Shown here: positions 16,287 through 24,618 of the stretch, in pieces
How positions within the stretch are numbered: the stretch's first letter is position 1
Layout of the letters: each line of letters begins with the position of its first letter
Source of the DNA: Acidimangrovimonas pyrenivorans
GTDB lineage: Bacteria; Pseudomonadota; Alphaproteobacteria; Rhodobacterales; Rhodobacteraceae
DNA length: 64,000 nt
NCBI RefSeq assembly: GCF_042643245.1
Contig: NZ_JBHRSK010000004.1
Span: 992,001 to 1,056,000 of the forward strand
Direction of reading: 5' to 3'
The notes under the pieces: generated by a model
The model's input: the letters and a program-made list of their open reading frames with translations, nothing else
Database searches by the model: none
Told to the model about the DNA's origin: nothing
Made by a program: the position numbers and the translations under genes

Positions 16287-16871
16287 TCAACGCGCCCAGA
16301 GCCAGTCCTGCCGACCGTCCGCGACCCGGGCCACCAGCCCCTGGCCACCGCCGGGGGAGGTCATCCGGGCCGGATCGCCCCCGGTCAGGGCGGCGCGCAG
16401 GAAGCGCGAGGTGATACCGTGGGTGACGACGACGGTCGGCCGGCGCAACTCGGACAGGAAGGCGGCGCAGCGCGCGGTGATCGCGGCCACGCCCTCGCCG
16501 CCCGGGGCGCTGTCGTACCAGTCGAGCAGCCGCTCCTCGTCATAGCCGGCCCCGGGCCAGCGCGCGGCGACCTCGTCGCGGCTCAGCCCCTGCCAGTCGC
16601 CCATGTGGATCTCGGCCAGCCGCGCATCGGGCCGCGCCGCGGCCAGCCCCTCGAGCGCCAGTTCGGCGGTGTGGCGGGCCCGGCCGAGCGGGCTGGTGAA
16701 GAAATCCCATTCGGCCGTCACCCCCTCGGCGCGCAGGATTTTCCCCTGTTCGACCGCCTGGGCCCGGCCGCGGGCGGTCAGCGGCGAATCGAGCTGGCCC
16801 TGCATCCGGCCGTCGCGGTTCCAGGTCGTCTGGCCGTGGCGCAGGATCAGCAGCAGCGGCGTCTCAGTCAT
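16287..16871 (-). CDS. Histidine phosphatase family protein (phosphoglycerate mutase-like)
   Basis: A 194-residue protein with the RHG catalytic motif at the N-terminus (LILRHGQTTWNRDGRMQG), the second arginine in SPLGRARHTAE, the acid in EIHMGDWQG, and the second histidine in VVVTHGITSR. This set identifies a phosphomonoesterase; the substrate is unknown. The start at 16871 overlaps the soxR stop by eight bases, so it forms an operon with soxR and may share redox control. Confidence 0.88.
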   Translation of the reverse strand: MTETPLLLILRHGQTTWNRDGRMQGQLDSPLTARGRAQAVEQGKILRAEGVTAEWDFFTSPLGRARHTAELALEGLAAARPDARLAEIHMGDWQGLSRDEVAARWPGAGYDEERLLDWYDSAPGGEGVAAITARCAAFLSELRRPTVVVTHGITSRFLRAALTGGDPARMTSPGGGQGLVARVADGRQDWLWAR

Positions 16872-17352
16872 CGAGGCTCTCCCGCTCCTCCGGCCGGCCG
16901 AGCCAGCGCCGCGGCCCGGCGCCGTTGGCCCCCAGCCGGTCGTCGGCATTGTAGAGCGGGCAGTTGGTGAGCGACAGGCAGCCGCAACCGACGCAATGGC
17001 CCATCTGGTCGCGCAGCCGCTGCATCAGCTCGATGCGTTCGTCCAGCATCGCCTGCCAGGGCTCGGCCGCCGCCGCCCAGTCGGCGGCGCTGACGGCGCG
17101 GTCGCGCGGGATGCGGTCGAGCACGGTGCGGATCTCGGCCAAAGGCACGCCGACCGACTGGGCGACGCGGACGATCGCCACCCGGCGCAGCTCGCGCCGG
17201 TCGTAGCGGCGATGGTTGGCCGGCGTGCGCCAGCTTTCGATCAGGCCCTCGGCCTCGTAGTAATGCAGCGTCGAGACCGGCACGCCGGCCCGGGCCGCCA
17301 TCTCGCCGACGCTCAGATCGTTGGGGCGTGCCCTCACCCGTGCCATCGCCAT
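16864..17352 (-). CDS. soxR: SoxR, redox-sensing MerR-family regulator
   Basis: A 162-residue MerR-type protein: N-terminal winged HTH (LSVGEMAARAGVPVSTLHYYE), dimer helix, then the [2Fe-2S] motif C120-x2-C123-x-C125-x5-C131, diagnostic of SoxR. In non-enteric bacteria SoxR answers redox-cycling compounds and often controls itself and small detoxification genes. A near-consensus SoxR box sits at 17354-17371, two bases before the first ATG. If the box is the promoter spacer, the message would begin inside the annotated N-terminus and translation would start at ATG 17346 or GTG 17337; the latter gives a length close to Pseudomonas SoxR. Confidence 0.95.
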   Translation of the reverse strand: MAMARVRARPNDLSVGEMAARAGVPVSTLHYYEAEGLIESWRTPANHRRYDRRELRRVAIVRVAQSVGVPLAEIRTVLDRIPRDRAVSAADWAAAAEPWQAMLDERIELMQRLRDQMGHCVGCGCLSLTNCPLYNADDRLGANGAGPRRWLGRPEERESLDD

Positions 17353-17353
17353 A

Positions 17354-17371
17354 CCTCAAGCAAACTTCAGG
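17354..17371 (-). promoter_or_regulatory. SoxR box in the soxR promoter
   Basis: CCTCAAGCAAACTTCAGG matches the enterobacterial SoxR box (CCTCAAG-TT-AACTTGAGG) in 15 of 18 positions, with differences only at the two central bases and one arm base. On the transcribed strand it is preceded directly by TTGGCA, a fair -35 box, so it would fill the long spacer typical of SoxR-activated promoters. Confidence 0.85.
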
Positions 17372-17436
17372 TGCCAACCCTCCCAGTTCGCGCCGTTTTG
17401 CGCAAGTCCAGACATGCGAAGGGGGCGACATGCGAA

Positions 17437-17470
17437 GGGGGCGGAGGGGCCGCACCCGACCTCCGCCCCC
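17437..17470 (-). terminator. Strong hairpin after the DUF3775 gene
   Basis: A perfect 11-bp stem (GGGGGCGGAGG at 17437-17447 and its complement at 17460-17470) with a 12-nt loop lies 23 bases past the DUF3775 stop. It is followed on the transcribed strand by a 16-bp sequence repeated twice in tandem (17411-17442). No T-run is present. Confidence 0.55.
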
Positions 17471-17493
17471 TGTGGCATCCTGGGAGCCGGACC

Positions 17494-17889
17494 TCAGTCC
17501 AGCTCGCCGGATTCGCGCAGCCGCTCGATCCCGTCGGCGATATAGGTCGACACCAAGGGCTTGCTGAGCAGGTAGCTGCTCGCCATCCCGGTGTGACGCT
17601 CGCGCGCCAGGGACAACAGATCGTCCCATTCCTCGGGATCGGAATCGCCGCGGCCGATCCAGAACAGGGCGATGAGCGCATCCTGCTGCTCGTCGTTCAT
17701 GCTCTCGATCTCCTGGGTGATCTCGTCTTCGGTCAGATCGCCCTCGACCTCCTGCAAGGTCTCCTCGACCTCGTCATCCGAGGGGTTGCCGCCCGCATCG
17801 GGAATATCGGTCCCCTCCTTCGCCATGACAGCGTTCAGACGCAGAAGCAGGGCGTCCAGTTCGGTAGATTCAAAGGGAAGCGTGGCCAT
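17494..17889 (-). CDS. DUF3775 domain protein
   Basis: A 131-residue acidic protein. The N-terminal part is helical and rich in Asp/Glu. The C-terminal half carries the DUF3775 features: DEQQDALIALFWIGRGD, EEWDDLLSLAR and SSYLLSKPLVSTYIADGIERL. Function is unknown; no signal peptide or membrane helix. An FNR-like site and a TATAAG -10 box upstream suggest oxygen-linked control. A strong hairpin follows the gene. Confidence 0.85.
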   Translation of the reverse strand: MATLPFESTELDALLLRLNAVMAKEGTDIPDAGGNPSDDEVEETLQEVEGDLTEDEITQEIESMNDEQQDALIALFWIGRGDSDPEEWDDLLSLARERHTGMASSYLLSKPLVSTYIADGIERLRESGELD

Positions 17890-17942
17890 ATCTATCTCTC
17901 CCGTCCTTCCTTCTTATATGTAATGTTTTCGCCCGCATTCCA

Positions 17943-17956
17943 TTGATTTAGATCAC
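17943..17956 (-). promoter_or_regulatory. FNR/FnrL-like site upstream of the DUF3775 gene
   Basis: TTGAT-TTAG-ATCAC matches the FNR consensus TTGAT-N4-ATCAA in nine of ten half-site bases. On the complement strand a TATAAG box lies at 17918-17913, giving an inferred transcription start near 17906-17908. The site centre would then be at about -42, the position for class II activation. Confidence 0.55.
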
Positions 17957-18038
17957 GTGGCGCGGCTTTTTCGCGCGTTTGCGCCCCAGGCCGGCGGCAG
18001 GCCTTGCGACAGCGCGCGCGGGCGGGCAGAACAGGGCC

Positions 18039-18599
18039 ATGACCGGGCTTGAGAAACTCCCCGCGCTGTTAGCGGCGCAGGACTGGGCGGGCGCAGAGAA
18101 GCTGCTGCGCCGGGCCGCGCGGGCGCGCAAGGCCGATGCCTCGGTGCTCTACAATCTCGGCCGGGTGCTGATCGAACGCGGCGACTGGCGCGGCGCGCTG
18201 AGCTGGCTGAAGAAGGCGGTGGCGGCGAAGCCGACCCACGCCCATGCCTGGTTCGAGATCGGCCGCTGCGCGCTGGAAACCGGCGACCTGGCGCTGGCCT
18301 GCAAGGGGTTCGAAAGGGCGCTGGCGCTCGATCCATCGGACGCGGACGCGCGGCGCAATCTCGGCCGGGTGGCGCTGCGGCTGGGGCGCTACGAGCTGGC
18401 ACGGGAAGCCTGGGCGCCGCTCGACGGCCAGGACGCCGAGGCGGACGCGGCGCTCTACCGCGTCGCCGCCGAGACCCGGTCGCCCGAGGCGGAAGCGCGG
18501 CGCGTGGCCCTGCTCGCCCGGCCGGAGGCGCGGGCGCTGGCGATCACCACGCTGGGCCGGGTGTCGAAGGGCAAGCTGCCGTTGAATTTGCGGGGCTGA
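18039..18599 (+). CDS. Tetratricopeptide-repeat protein
   Basis: A 186-residue soluble protein made mostly of TPR helices. Repeats are seen at about residues 36-69 (VLYNLGRVLIERGDWRGALS), 70-103 (AWFEIGRCALETGDLALACK) and 104-137 (ARRNLGRVALRLGRYELARE), each with the usual Trp/Gly/Ala/Pro spacing. It probably acts as a protein-protein scaffold; the partner is unknown. The start at 18039 was chosen because residues before it are low-complexity and lack a ribosome binding site. The gene is convergent with the ABC operon, with a palindromic repeat element between. Confidence 0.8.
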   Translation: MTGLEKLPALLAAQDWAGAEKLLRRAARARKADASVLYNLGRVLIERGDWRGALSWLKKAVAAKPTHAHAWFEIGRCALETGDLALACKGFERALALDPSDADARRNLGRVALRLGRYELAREAWAPLDGQDAEADAALYRVAAETRSPEAEARRVALLARPEARALAITTLGRVSKGKLPLNLRG

Positions 18600-18663
18600 C
18601 CCTGTTTCGCCCGGCGGCACGCCGGGTGGTGCCTTCTACACGATTGCACCTTGTCCCGAGAAG

Positions 18664-18767
18664 CGCGCCCGGCCCGGGGTGGGCGCAATCGCGCGCCCCG
18701 TCGTGCCAGAGGCACGCCTCTGGCACGACGGGGGCGGCTCGGGCGCGATCCGGGGCTGAAGCCCCGG
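18664..18767. repeat. Intergenic palindromic repeat, copy 1
   Basis: Outer arms CGCGCCCG (18664-18671) and CGGGCGCG (18740-18747) enclose GGTGGGCGCAATCGCGC and a perfect 17-bp stem (18696-18712 with 18717-18733, loop CACG). A second hairpin, CCGGGGCT-GA-AGCCCCGG, follows at 18750-18767. The layout recurs at 44713 and 49316. All three lie between convergent genes; here between the TPR gene and the last gene of the ABC operon. Confidence 0.85.
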
Positions 18768-18799
18768 ACGGCCGGATGGACAGTTCTCGCTCTATGGTT

Positions 18800-19492
18800 T
18801 CAGTGCCGGAACCGCTTGCGATAGACCCCGGCCGCATCCTGCAGCGCCTGCTGCACCTGGCGGTTGGCGTCAACCTGATCGGGCGTCATCGTCTCGACCG
18901 CCAGCCCCTGCGCGTCACGCGGGATCGCGATCACCTGCGCCACCGGGGTCCCCTTGGGCAGCACGCCCGAGAACCCGGCCTCCTGCCACAGCGCCGGAAA
19001 ATGGACATAGCCGTCGCGGAACAGGTCGCAATCGACCACGCCCGACAGGGTGCGGAACGGCAGGTCCTCGCGGTTCAGCGGATGGGTGAAGAGCAGCGAC
19101 CAGCCTTCCGGCGCCTCCAGCGTCCAGAAATTCATGAATTTCAGCACCGCGCCGACGGCCAGCCTGAGCGGCGCGCCCGTGGCCTGCTCGGGCACGTGCA
19201 GCCCGACCGGGGCGCGGGCGATCTGCGCGTCCGCCAATACCGGCGGGTCCCAGTCCCAGGCGACCTCTCCGCCCTCGACGGTCAGGTCGGTGGCCAAGGG
19301 GATCAGCACCCCCAGCGACAGCGCGTCGATCAGCGGCGGGCAATGCTTCAGCGTCCGCACCCGCTCGCCGCCCAGCGACGGCGCCGCGACCTCGGACGGC
19401 ATCGCGCGCAGCCAGTCGGGCAGCATCCGTCCCGCCGGCTGAGGGCGGGGCAGCAGCGGTTCCAGCAGGGGATGGCAGCGGGCGGTGATCAT
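18800..19492 (-). CDS. Conserved hypothetical protein at the end of the polyamine-type ABC operon
   Basis: A 230-residue soluble protein without signal peptide or membrane helix. Notable stretches are CPPLIDALSLGVLIPLATD, FMNFWTLEAPEGWSLLFTHPLNR and VLPKGTPVAQVIAIPR. The pattern (substrate-like beta strands, LFTHPLNR, then a P-rich turn) recalls the DUF6065 family, but I am not certain. The ATG at 19492 overlaps the upstream permease stop by four bases, so it is translationally coupled to the transporter and may process its substrate. Confidence 0.7.
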   Translation of the reverse strand: MITARCHPLLEPLLPRPQPAGRMLPDWLRAMPSEVAAPSLGGERVRTLKHCPPLIDALSLGVLIPLATDLTVEGGEVAWDWDPPVLADAQIARAPVGLHVPEQATGAPLRLAVGAVLKFMNFWTLEAPEGWSLLFTHPLNREDLPFRTLSGVVDCDLFRDGYVHFPALWQEAGFSGVLPKGTPVAQVIAIPRDAQGLAVETMTPDQVDANRQVQQALQDAAGVYRKRFRH

Positions 19493-20328
19493 CCCCCCGC
19501 CTTACCCTTCTCGCGCTTGAGAAGAAAGGTATGGGCCAGCGTCGCCGCCACCGTCAGCAGGATGATCGCGGTGCCGACGGCGTTGATCACCGGCGGGTGG
19601 CCGTTCGGGTTGCGCGCCATCGCCCCGATCTCGGTGGCGAAGGTGCACGAGCCGCCCTTGGCGAACATCGTCGTGTTGTAGTTCTCCATCGAGGCGAGGA
19701 AGGCGATGACGGCGGCCGAGGCCAGCGCCGGCAGCAGGAACGGCAGGGTGATCCGGCGGAAGACCCGGAACGGCGAGGCGCCGAGGTCGAGCGCGGCCTC
19801 TTCGAGCTCGACCGGCTGGCGCTGCAGCCGCGCCATCAGGATCAGCATCGGGTAGCCGGCGACGAAGGTCACCTGTGCCATGATGATGGTGAACAGCCCG
19901 GCATTGACGCCCAGCCGGCCCCAGAACACCAGCGCCGACAGGCCAAGCACGATCCCCGGCGCCAGCATCGGCGACAGCAGCACCCACCACAGCAGCCCGT
20001 TGGCCTTGCTGCGCCAGCGGGTCAGCATCACCGCCCCGGCAAGGCCGAGGACCAGCGACAGCGGCACCACCGCCGCCGCCACCTGCAGCGAATTGCCGAA
20101 ACAGCCGACGAAGCGGCCGCGGTCGAGGGCGCGCAGCACCGGATCGGCGCGCAGTCGGGCCTCGTCCATCCAGAAGAAGGCGTACCACTTGTCGGTCAGC
20201 CCGTGCCATTCGGTCACCGAGGGCGGCGAGGCGTCGTTGACCGACGACAGGATCATCAGGATCAGCGGGCCGAACATGAACAGCAGAAAGGCCGCCATGT
20301 AGAGGTTGAGCAGGCGGTTGGATGTCAT
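19489..20328 (-). CDS. ABC transporter permease (PotC type)
   Basis: A 279-residue inner-membrane permease with six helices and the binding-protein-dependent transport loop EEAALDLGASPFRVFRRITLPFLLP, which contacts the ATPase. The sequence resembles PotC of spermidine/putrescine transporters. The start at 20328 overlaps the upstream permease stop at 20325 (ATGA). It pairs with the PotB-type permease as the heterodimeric channel. Confidence 0.92.
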   Translation of the reverse strand: MTSNRLLNLYMAAFLLFMFGPLILMILSSVNDASPPSVTEWHGLTDKWYAFFWMDEARLRADPVLRALDRGRFVGCFGNSLQVAAAVVPLSLVLGLAGAVMLTRWRSKANGLLWWVLLSPMLAPGIVLGLSALVFWGRLGVNAGLFTIIMAQVTFVAGYPMLILMARLQRQPVELEEAALDLGASPFRVFRRITLPFLLPALASAAVIAFLASMENYNTTMFAKGGSCTFATEIGAMARNPNGHPPVINAVGTAIILLTVAATLAHTFLLKREKGKAGG

Positions 20329-21743
20329 TGGACCCTCGCGAAGTCTTTCAGCCGGGTGCGCATGAGCCACATGAACAGCCCAACCACCGCGAAACAGACC
20401 AGCGTGAAGGCAAAGGAATAGGCCGCGCCGGTATTGGTGTTCTGGGATTCGAAGAACTTGTTGTAGATGGTCTGGCTGAACCATTCCGCCTGCAGCCCGC
20501 GGCTGATGATGCGCGGCACCGAGAAGGCGCCGGCCGAGAGCATGAAGGTGGCGATGCAGCCGACCGCGATGCCGGGCTTGGCGTGGGGCATGATCACCCG
20601 CCAATGCACCCGCCACGGCTTGGCGCCCAGATCCTTGGCCGCCTCGATCTGGTTGCGGTCCAGCGTCGACATGACGTTGAAGATCGGGAAGACCATGAAC
20701 AGCACGTAGGTGTAGACGATGACGACGAAGATCGTCCCCGCCATGCGCTTGAACTGGATCGGGTCGGAAATCGCGCCGATCCACATCAGCAGGCTGTTGA
20801 GTAGGCCCTGGTTGTCGATGATCGCGGTCCAGGCGTAGATCCGCATCAGCTCGACGATGGCGTAGGGGATGACGAGGCCGAGGAACAGCCACTTGGCCCG
20901 GTCGGGCGGCGTCGCCAGCGCCACCTTGTAGGCGACGGGATAGCACAGCACCAGCGCCAGCAGCGTCGCGGCGACGGCGAAGGCCAGCGTCCGCGCCAGG
21001 GTGATCAGGCCGAGCCGCTTGTAGACATGGCCGTCCTGCTGGTAGCGCAGCCCGACCAGCTCGAACAGCTTGTTCGACAGCTTGGCATCCTCGACCGCCT
21101 TCTGATCGGGGCTGAGCGGGATCATCGTCGGCGCGGTCAGGGTGCGGAAATTGGCCAGGGTAAGCTGGGATTCGCTGGCCTCGCGATGCTCCAGCTCGCC
21201 GCGCAGCCCGGAGGCCAGCGTCGCGATCTTCTGCGCCGTCTCGATCTGCCGGGCGATCGGGGCGGTGTCGGAGACCTTCATCCGCGGCAGGTCGTAGAGC
21301 TGGTCGAGCCACTCGGTCTGCCCGGCCGGGCGGACCATCGACATATGCGTGTCGCTGCGGTCGCATTGCAGGATGTAGGGCCGGGCCGCCCCGGCCTTGG
21401 TCCCGCCCATCGACGGGATCGCCATCCCGCCCGGCGAGGGCACCGCCATGGCGCTGGCCGAGGGCACGGCCATGCCGCCCGGCGACGGGATCGCCAGGCC
21501 GCCATTGCTGACCGGGGCCGCATCGGCGGGTTTCTCGTAGGTCTTGAGCACGTTGATGCAGGTCCGCGCGTCGCGCTCCAGCGCCGCGGCGACCGAGCTG
21601 TCGAGCGCCCGCTTGGGCGGGGTGACGGCGCGTTCCAGCATGGTCAGCTGCGGCAGCACGATCAGCATCAGGCCCCAGCCCAGCACCGCCGCGACGAAGA
21701 CGGCGACCAGCCCGCGCCCGTATCCGCGAATGAGATCGGTCAT
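20325..21743 (-). CDS. ABC transporter permease (PotB type) with a large periplasmic insert
   Basis: A 472-residue permease, much longer than the usual 280-300 residues. After the first helix (about 10-32) comes a soluble segment of about 210 residues before the second helix (about 245). Within it, residues 81-112 are four tandem octapeptides of the form G-G-[LM]-A-[IV]-P-S-x (DNA 21408-21503). The remainder is a standard permease with the EEAA-like loop EAAKDLGAKPWRVHWRVIMPHAKP. The start at 21743 overlaps the ATPase stop (ATGA). The insert, in the periplasm, could contact the binding protein; its role is unknown. Confidence 0.9.
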   Translation of the reverse strand: MTDLIRGYGRGLVAVFVAAVLGWGLMLIVLPQLTMLERAVTPPKRALDSSVAAALERDARTCINVLKTYEKPADAAPVSNGGLAIPSPGGMAVPSASAMAVPSPGGMAIPSMGGTKAGAARPYILQCDRSDTHMSMVRPAGQTEWLDQLYDLPRMKVSDTAPIARQIETAQKIATLASGLRGELEHREASESQLTLANFRTLTAPTMIPLSPDQKAVEDAKLSNKLFELVGLRYQQDGHVYKRLGLITLARTLAFAVAATLLALVLCYPVAYKVALATPPDRAKWLFLGLVIPYAIVELMRIYAWTAIIDNQGLLNSLLMWIGAISDPIQFKRMAGTIFVVIVYTYVLFMVFPIFNVMSTLDRNQIEAAKDLGAKPWRVHWRVIMPHAKPGIAVGCIATFMLSAGAFSVPRIISRGLQAEWFSQTIYNKFFESQNTNTGAAYSFAFTLVCFAVVGLFMWLMRTRLKDFARVQ

Positions 21744-22837
21744 TGTGCCGCCATCTCCTGCCCGGTCGCCGCCAGCGCGCCCTCGGGCAGCACCAGCGCG
21801 TCCTCGGCCGCGAAGCTCAGCGCGACATCGCCGTCGAGCGCCGGCAGGGCGCCGGAATTGGTCAGGTGGACGGCGATTTCCTGCCCGCCTGCGGCGAAGA
21901 ACAGGTTGACGAAGGGGCCTTCGAGGTCGCGCCGGGTCAGCTGGCCGGCAACGGTGTTCTCGCCGCCGCCCAGCCGCATCGCCTCGGGCCGGACGAAGAG
22001 CAGCGCCCCCGCCCCCGCCGGCAGGCCCTGCGGGTTGCGGGCGCGGAAGCCGCCCAGCGCGGTCTCGATGGCGGCATAGCCATCCTCGGAGCGGTCGATC
22101 CGGCCGGCCAGGATGTTGCTCTCGCCGACGAAGGAGGCGGCGAAGGCGGTGGCCGGCTCGGCATAGACCGCGTCGCCGGTGCCGACCTGCTCGATCCGTC
22201 CCTCGTTCATCACCGCGATCCGGTCGGACATGGTCAGCGCCTCGCCCTGGTCGTGGGTGATGTAGATGAAGGTGACGCCGGTCTGCTTCTGGATCGCCCG
22301 CAGCTCGGCCCGCATGTGCTGGCGCAGCTTGAGGTCGAGCGCCGAGAGCGGCTCGTCGAGCAGCAGCACGGCGGGCTCGACCGCCAGCGCCCGGGCGATC
22401 GCCACCCGCTGGCGCTGGCCGCCCGAGAGCTCGGTCGGTTTCTTGTCGGCCTGGTCGTGCAGCGCCACCAGCGCCAGCAGCTCGTCGGCCTTGTCGTGGC
22501 GGGCGCGGCGCGAGATGCCGCGCGCCTCGAGCCCGAAGGCGACGTTGTCGCGCACGCTCATCAGCGGGAACAGGGCGAGGTTCTGGAAGATCAGCGCGGT
22601 GTTGCGGTCGTTCGGCGTCCGGCCGCGCTGGTCCTCGCCGCCGATCAGCACCCGGCCCGCCGTCGGCTCGACGAAGCCCGAGACCGAGCGCAGGATCGTC
22701 GTCTTGCCGCAGCCCGAGGGGCCGAGGATGGAAAAGAATTCGCCCGCCTCGACCGTCAGGTCGGTCGGATGCACGGCGGTGAAACCGTTGGGATAGGTGA
22801 TCGATACGCCCTCGAGGGTGACGTCCTTGCCGCGCAT
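21740..22837 (-). CDS. ABC transporter ATP-binding protein (PotA type)
   Basis: A 365-residue ATPase of the polyamine/opine/iron class. It shows Walker A GPSGCGKTT (about 39-47), Q-loop in ALIFQNLALFP, signature LSGGQRQR, Walker B VLLLDEPLSALD, switch His in YITHDQGEA and a C-terminal TOBE domain (about 235-350). It powers the PotB/PotC-type permease pair encoded downstream. Confidence 0.94.
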   Translation of the reverse strand: MRGKDVTLEGVSITYPNGFTAVHPTDLTVEAGEFFSILGPSGCGKTTILRSVSGFVEPTAGRVLIGGEDQRGRTPNDRNTALIFQNLALFPLMSVRDNVAFGLEARGISRRARHDKADELLALVALHDQADKKPTELSGGQRQRVAIARALAVEPAVLLLDEPLSALDLKLRQHMRAELRAIQKQTGVTFIYITHDQGEALTMSDRIAVMNEGRIEQVGTGDAVYAEPATAFAASFVGESNILAGRIDRSEDGYAAIETALGGFRARNPQGLPAGAGALLFVRPEAMRLGGGENTVAGQLTRRDLEGPFVNLFFAAGGQEIAVHLTNSGALPALDGDVALSFAAEDALVLPEGALAATGQEMAAQ

Positions 22838-22896
22838 CTGTCGCTCCTGCGGGGCTGCCCCTGGGGCGCACCCGTCTTGCTTGTTTCAATGGGAAG

Positions 22897-22922
22897 CCCC
22901 GGCCGACGCCTGTCGGCCGGGG
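22897..22922 (-). other. Hairpin between the binding protein and ATPase genes
   Basis: A perfect 11-bp stem (CCCCGGCCGAC at 22897-22907 and its complement at 22912-22922) with loop GCCT lies in the 128-bp gap after the binding-protein gene. Such structures after the first gene of a transport operon commonly protect the binding-protein message and lower expression of downstream subunits. No T-run follows. Confidence 0.6.
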
Positions 22923-22965
22923 TGCAGGCCGGCGCCCCACGGGGAGAGGGGGCAGCCGCGCCGAA

Positions 22966-24090
22966 TCAGGCGTTGGTGATGATCTCGACGTATTTGTCGC
23001 GGATCGGCGCGAAGAAGGCGGTATCCGCCTGCCACCACCACATGTTGTTGAGCACCGCCGGGGTGTAGACCTCGTTGAACTGGGTCTTGAACTCCGCCGT
23101 GGCGTGGTCGGCGGCGCCGTTGACGGCCGAGTTGTAGCCGGTGTTGTTGGCGAACATGCCGCCGACTTCCGGCTGCAGCATGAAGTTCATGAAGGCGACC
23201 GCCTGTTCCTTGTTCTCGGCGCCCTTGAGCATGGCCATCGAGTCCATCCAGGTGATGATGCCCTCTTTCGGCGCGCGGTAGACGAAATCGGCGTTTTCGC
23301 GGTTCAGCAGCAGGCCGGTGGTGTCCCAGGTCTGGCCGATGACGCAGCCGGCCTGCTTGAAGGCCGAGGTCGCTTCGGTGGCGTTGTTCCAGAAGGCGCC
23401 GATGTTTTCCTTGTGGGCCAGGATCCACTTGGTGACGGCGGCCCAGACGCGGTTGGCGTCCTCTTCCGACTTGTAGACGTCGAGCATGCGGTTCGACGGC
23501 ACTTCGCCGATGGCGTCGAGGTAGAGGCCGACGCCCATGATCACCGACTTCTGGCGGAACGCAGCCTTGCCCTTAGCGGCTTCCTGCAGGAACAGGTCGC
23601 TGAAGGACAGGTCGGCATCCGCGATCGGCAGGACCTTGTGGTTCAGGGTGATGCCCTCGGTGCCCCAGTCGAAGGGCAGCGCGACCTGCTTGCCGGCATG
23701 GACGCCGCCCAGGGTGCCGCTGTCGCGCAGGAAGGACGGGATGATGTTGCCGGTGGTGACGTCGGCCGGCACTTCGGCGAAGAAGCTGTCGCCGTTGTCG
23801 TCAAGGTAGCCCGGCACGTTGGTGATCGACGGGAAGACGATGTCGAAGCCCTTGCCGCCATTGGCGCGCACGGTCGATTCCGCCTCGTCGTTCGAGCCGA
23901 AGGTGGTCAGCTCCATCTTGATGCCGGTGTCTTTCTCGAACTTCTCGACGATGTTCGGCTGGATGTAGTCCTGCCAGGCGAAGACCTTGACCGAGCCCGA
24001 CGAGGCCAGCGCATCGGTGGCGCGCAGGATCATCGGCGCGGCGAGCGCGGCGGAAGACAGCTTGAGAACGCTGCGGCGGGTGAACGACAT
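22966..24090 (-). CDS. Polyamine-type ABC transporter substrate-binding protein, Tat-exported
   Basis: A 374-residue periplasmic protein of the PotD/PotF class. It begins MSFTRRSVLKLSSAAL: a twin-arginine motif followed by a hydrophobic stretch, so export is probably by the Tat pathway. The mature part has VFAWQDYIQPNIVEKFEKDTG and acidic/aromatic residues (FDWGTEG, WDTTGLL) typical of cation-amine binding. The start at 24090 follows AAGGAGAGG. First gene of the five-gene ABC operon. The substrate is probably a polyamine or related cation. Confidence 0.93.
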   Translation of the reverse strand: MSFTRRSVLKLSSAALAAPMILRATDALASSGSVKVFAWQDYIQPNIVEKFEKDTGIKMELTTFGSNDEAESTVRANGGKGFDIVFPSITNVPGYLDDNGDSFFAEVPADVTTGNIIPSFLRDSGTLGGVHAGKQVALPFDWGTEGITLNHKVLPIADADLSFSDLFLQEAAKGKAAFRQKSVIMGVGLYLDAIGEVPSNRMLDVYKSEEDANRVWAAVTKWILAHKENIGAFWNNATEATSAFKQAGCVIGQTWDTTGLLLNRENADFVYRAPKEGIITWMDSMAMLKGAENKEQAVAFMNFMLQPEVGGMFANNTGYNSAVNGAADHATAEFKTQFNEVYTPAVLNNMWWWQADTAFFAPIRDKYVEIITNA

Positions 24091-24618
24091 GGGTGTTTCC
24101 TCTCCTTGAGGCCGCGGGTCGTGCGGCCGGACTTGAGAGCGCGTAGTGCAACCATGTGACGTCCAGTCGATGGTTTGGTTAAGACTATGTGACAGTTGCG
24201 GTTGGGAAGAGCGGCCTCGGCAGCGAAGCCCTGGCCTCGAGGAAACGGGGCAAAGCCCCCAAAGCGCCCGCGCGGGTCCCTGCCAGGGCAAGAAGAGAGG
24301 TGACCCCGGGCGGGGCCGGCGTTTGCGAAAAGCGGAACGCGAGACGCGCGGCGCCTGCCCGTGGGGAGGCGCGCCGAACGCTTGAGCGGTGCGGTTTATG
24401 GGGCCAGATACCTCGTCTGCCCGAGGTCAGCGCGCGGCCCCCAAAGCGCCTCCCCGTCACGCCAAAGGCGTGCCGACGATATGCGGCGCACCTCTGGTGC
24501 GACGGGACGGGCAGGCGCTGCGCGGCGGCTGCGCCTTGATTCCGCGCCATCAGCGCACCGCAACCACTGTCGAGAGAACCGCCCGCGAAAGACGCCGGGA
24601 ACCGAAGCCCCCCGCCGC
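24091..24618. other. Intergenic region upstream of the polyamine-type ABC operon
   Basis: A 528-bp gap with no credible gene. The heptamer ATGTGAC occurs at 24154-24160 and 24187-24193, 33 bp (three helical turns) apart and 64-103 bp upstream of the binding-protein start, a possible regulator site. Nearer the EF-G-like gene are two short hairpins, CACGCC-AAA-GGCGTG (24458-24472) and GCACC-TCT-GGTGC (24488-24500), perhaps terminating that gene. Confidence 0.45.

Noticed and set aside
17411..17442. A two-copy 16-bp tandem repeat as a mobile element end or CRISPR
   Set aside because: Only two adjacent copies with no spacer; more likely local slippage next to the terminator.
24154..24193. Direct repeats of ATGTGAC as a defined regulator site
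   Set aside because: Two 7-bp copies 33 bp apart are suggestive but match no operator I can name; noted only in the intergenic entry.
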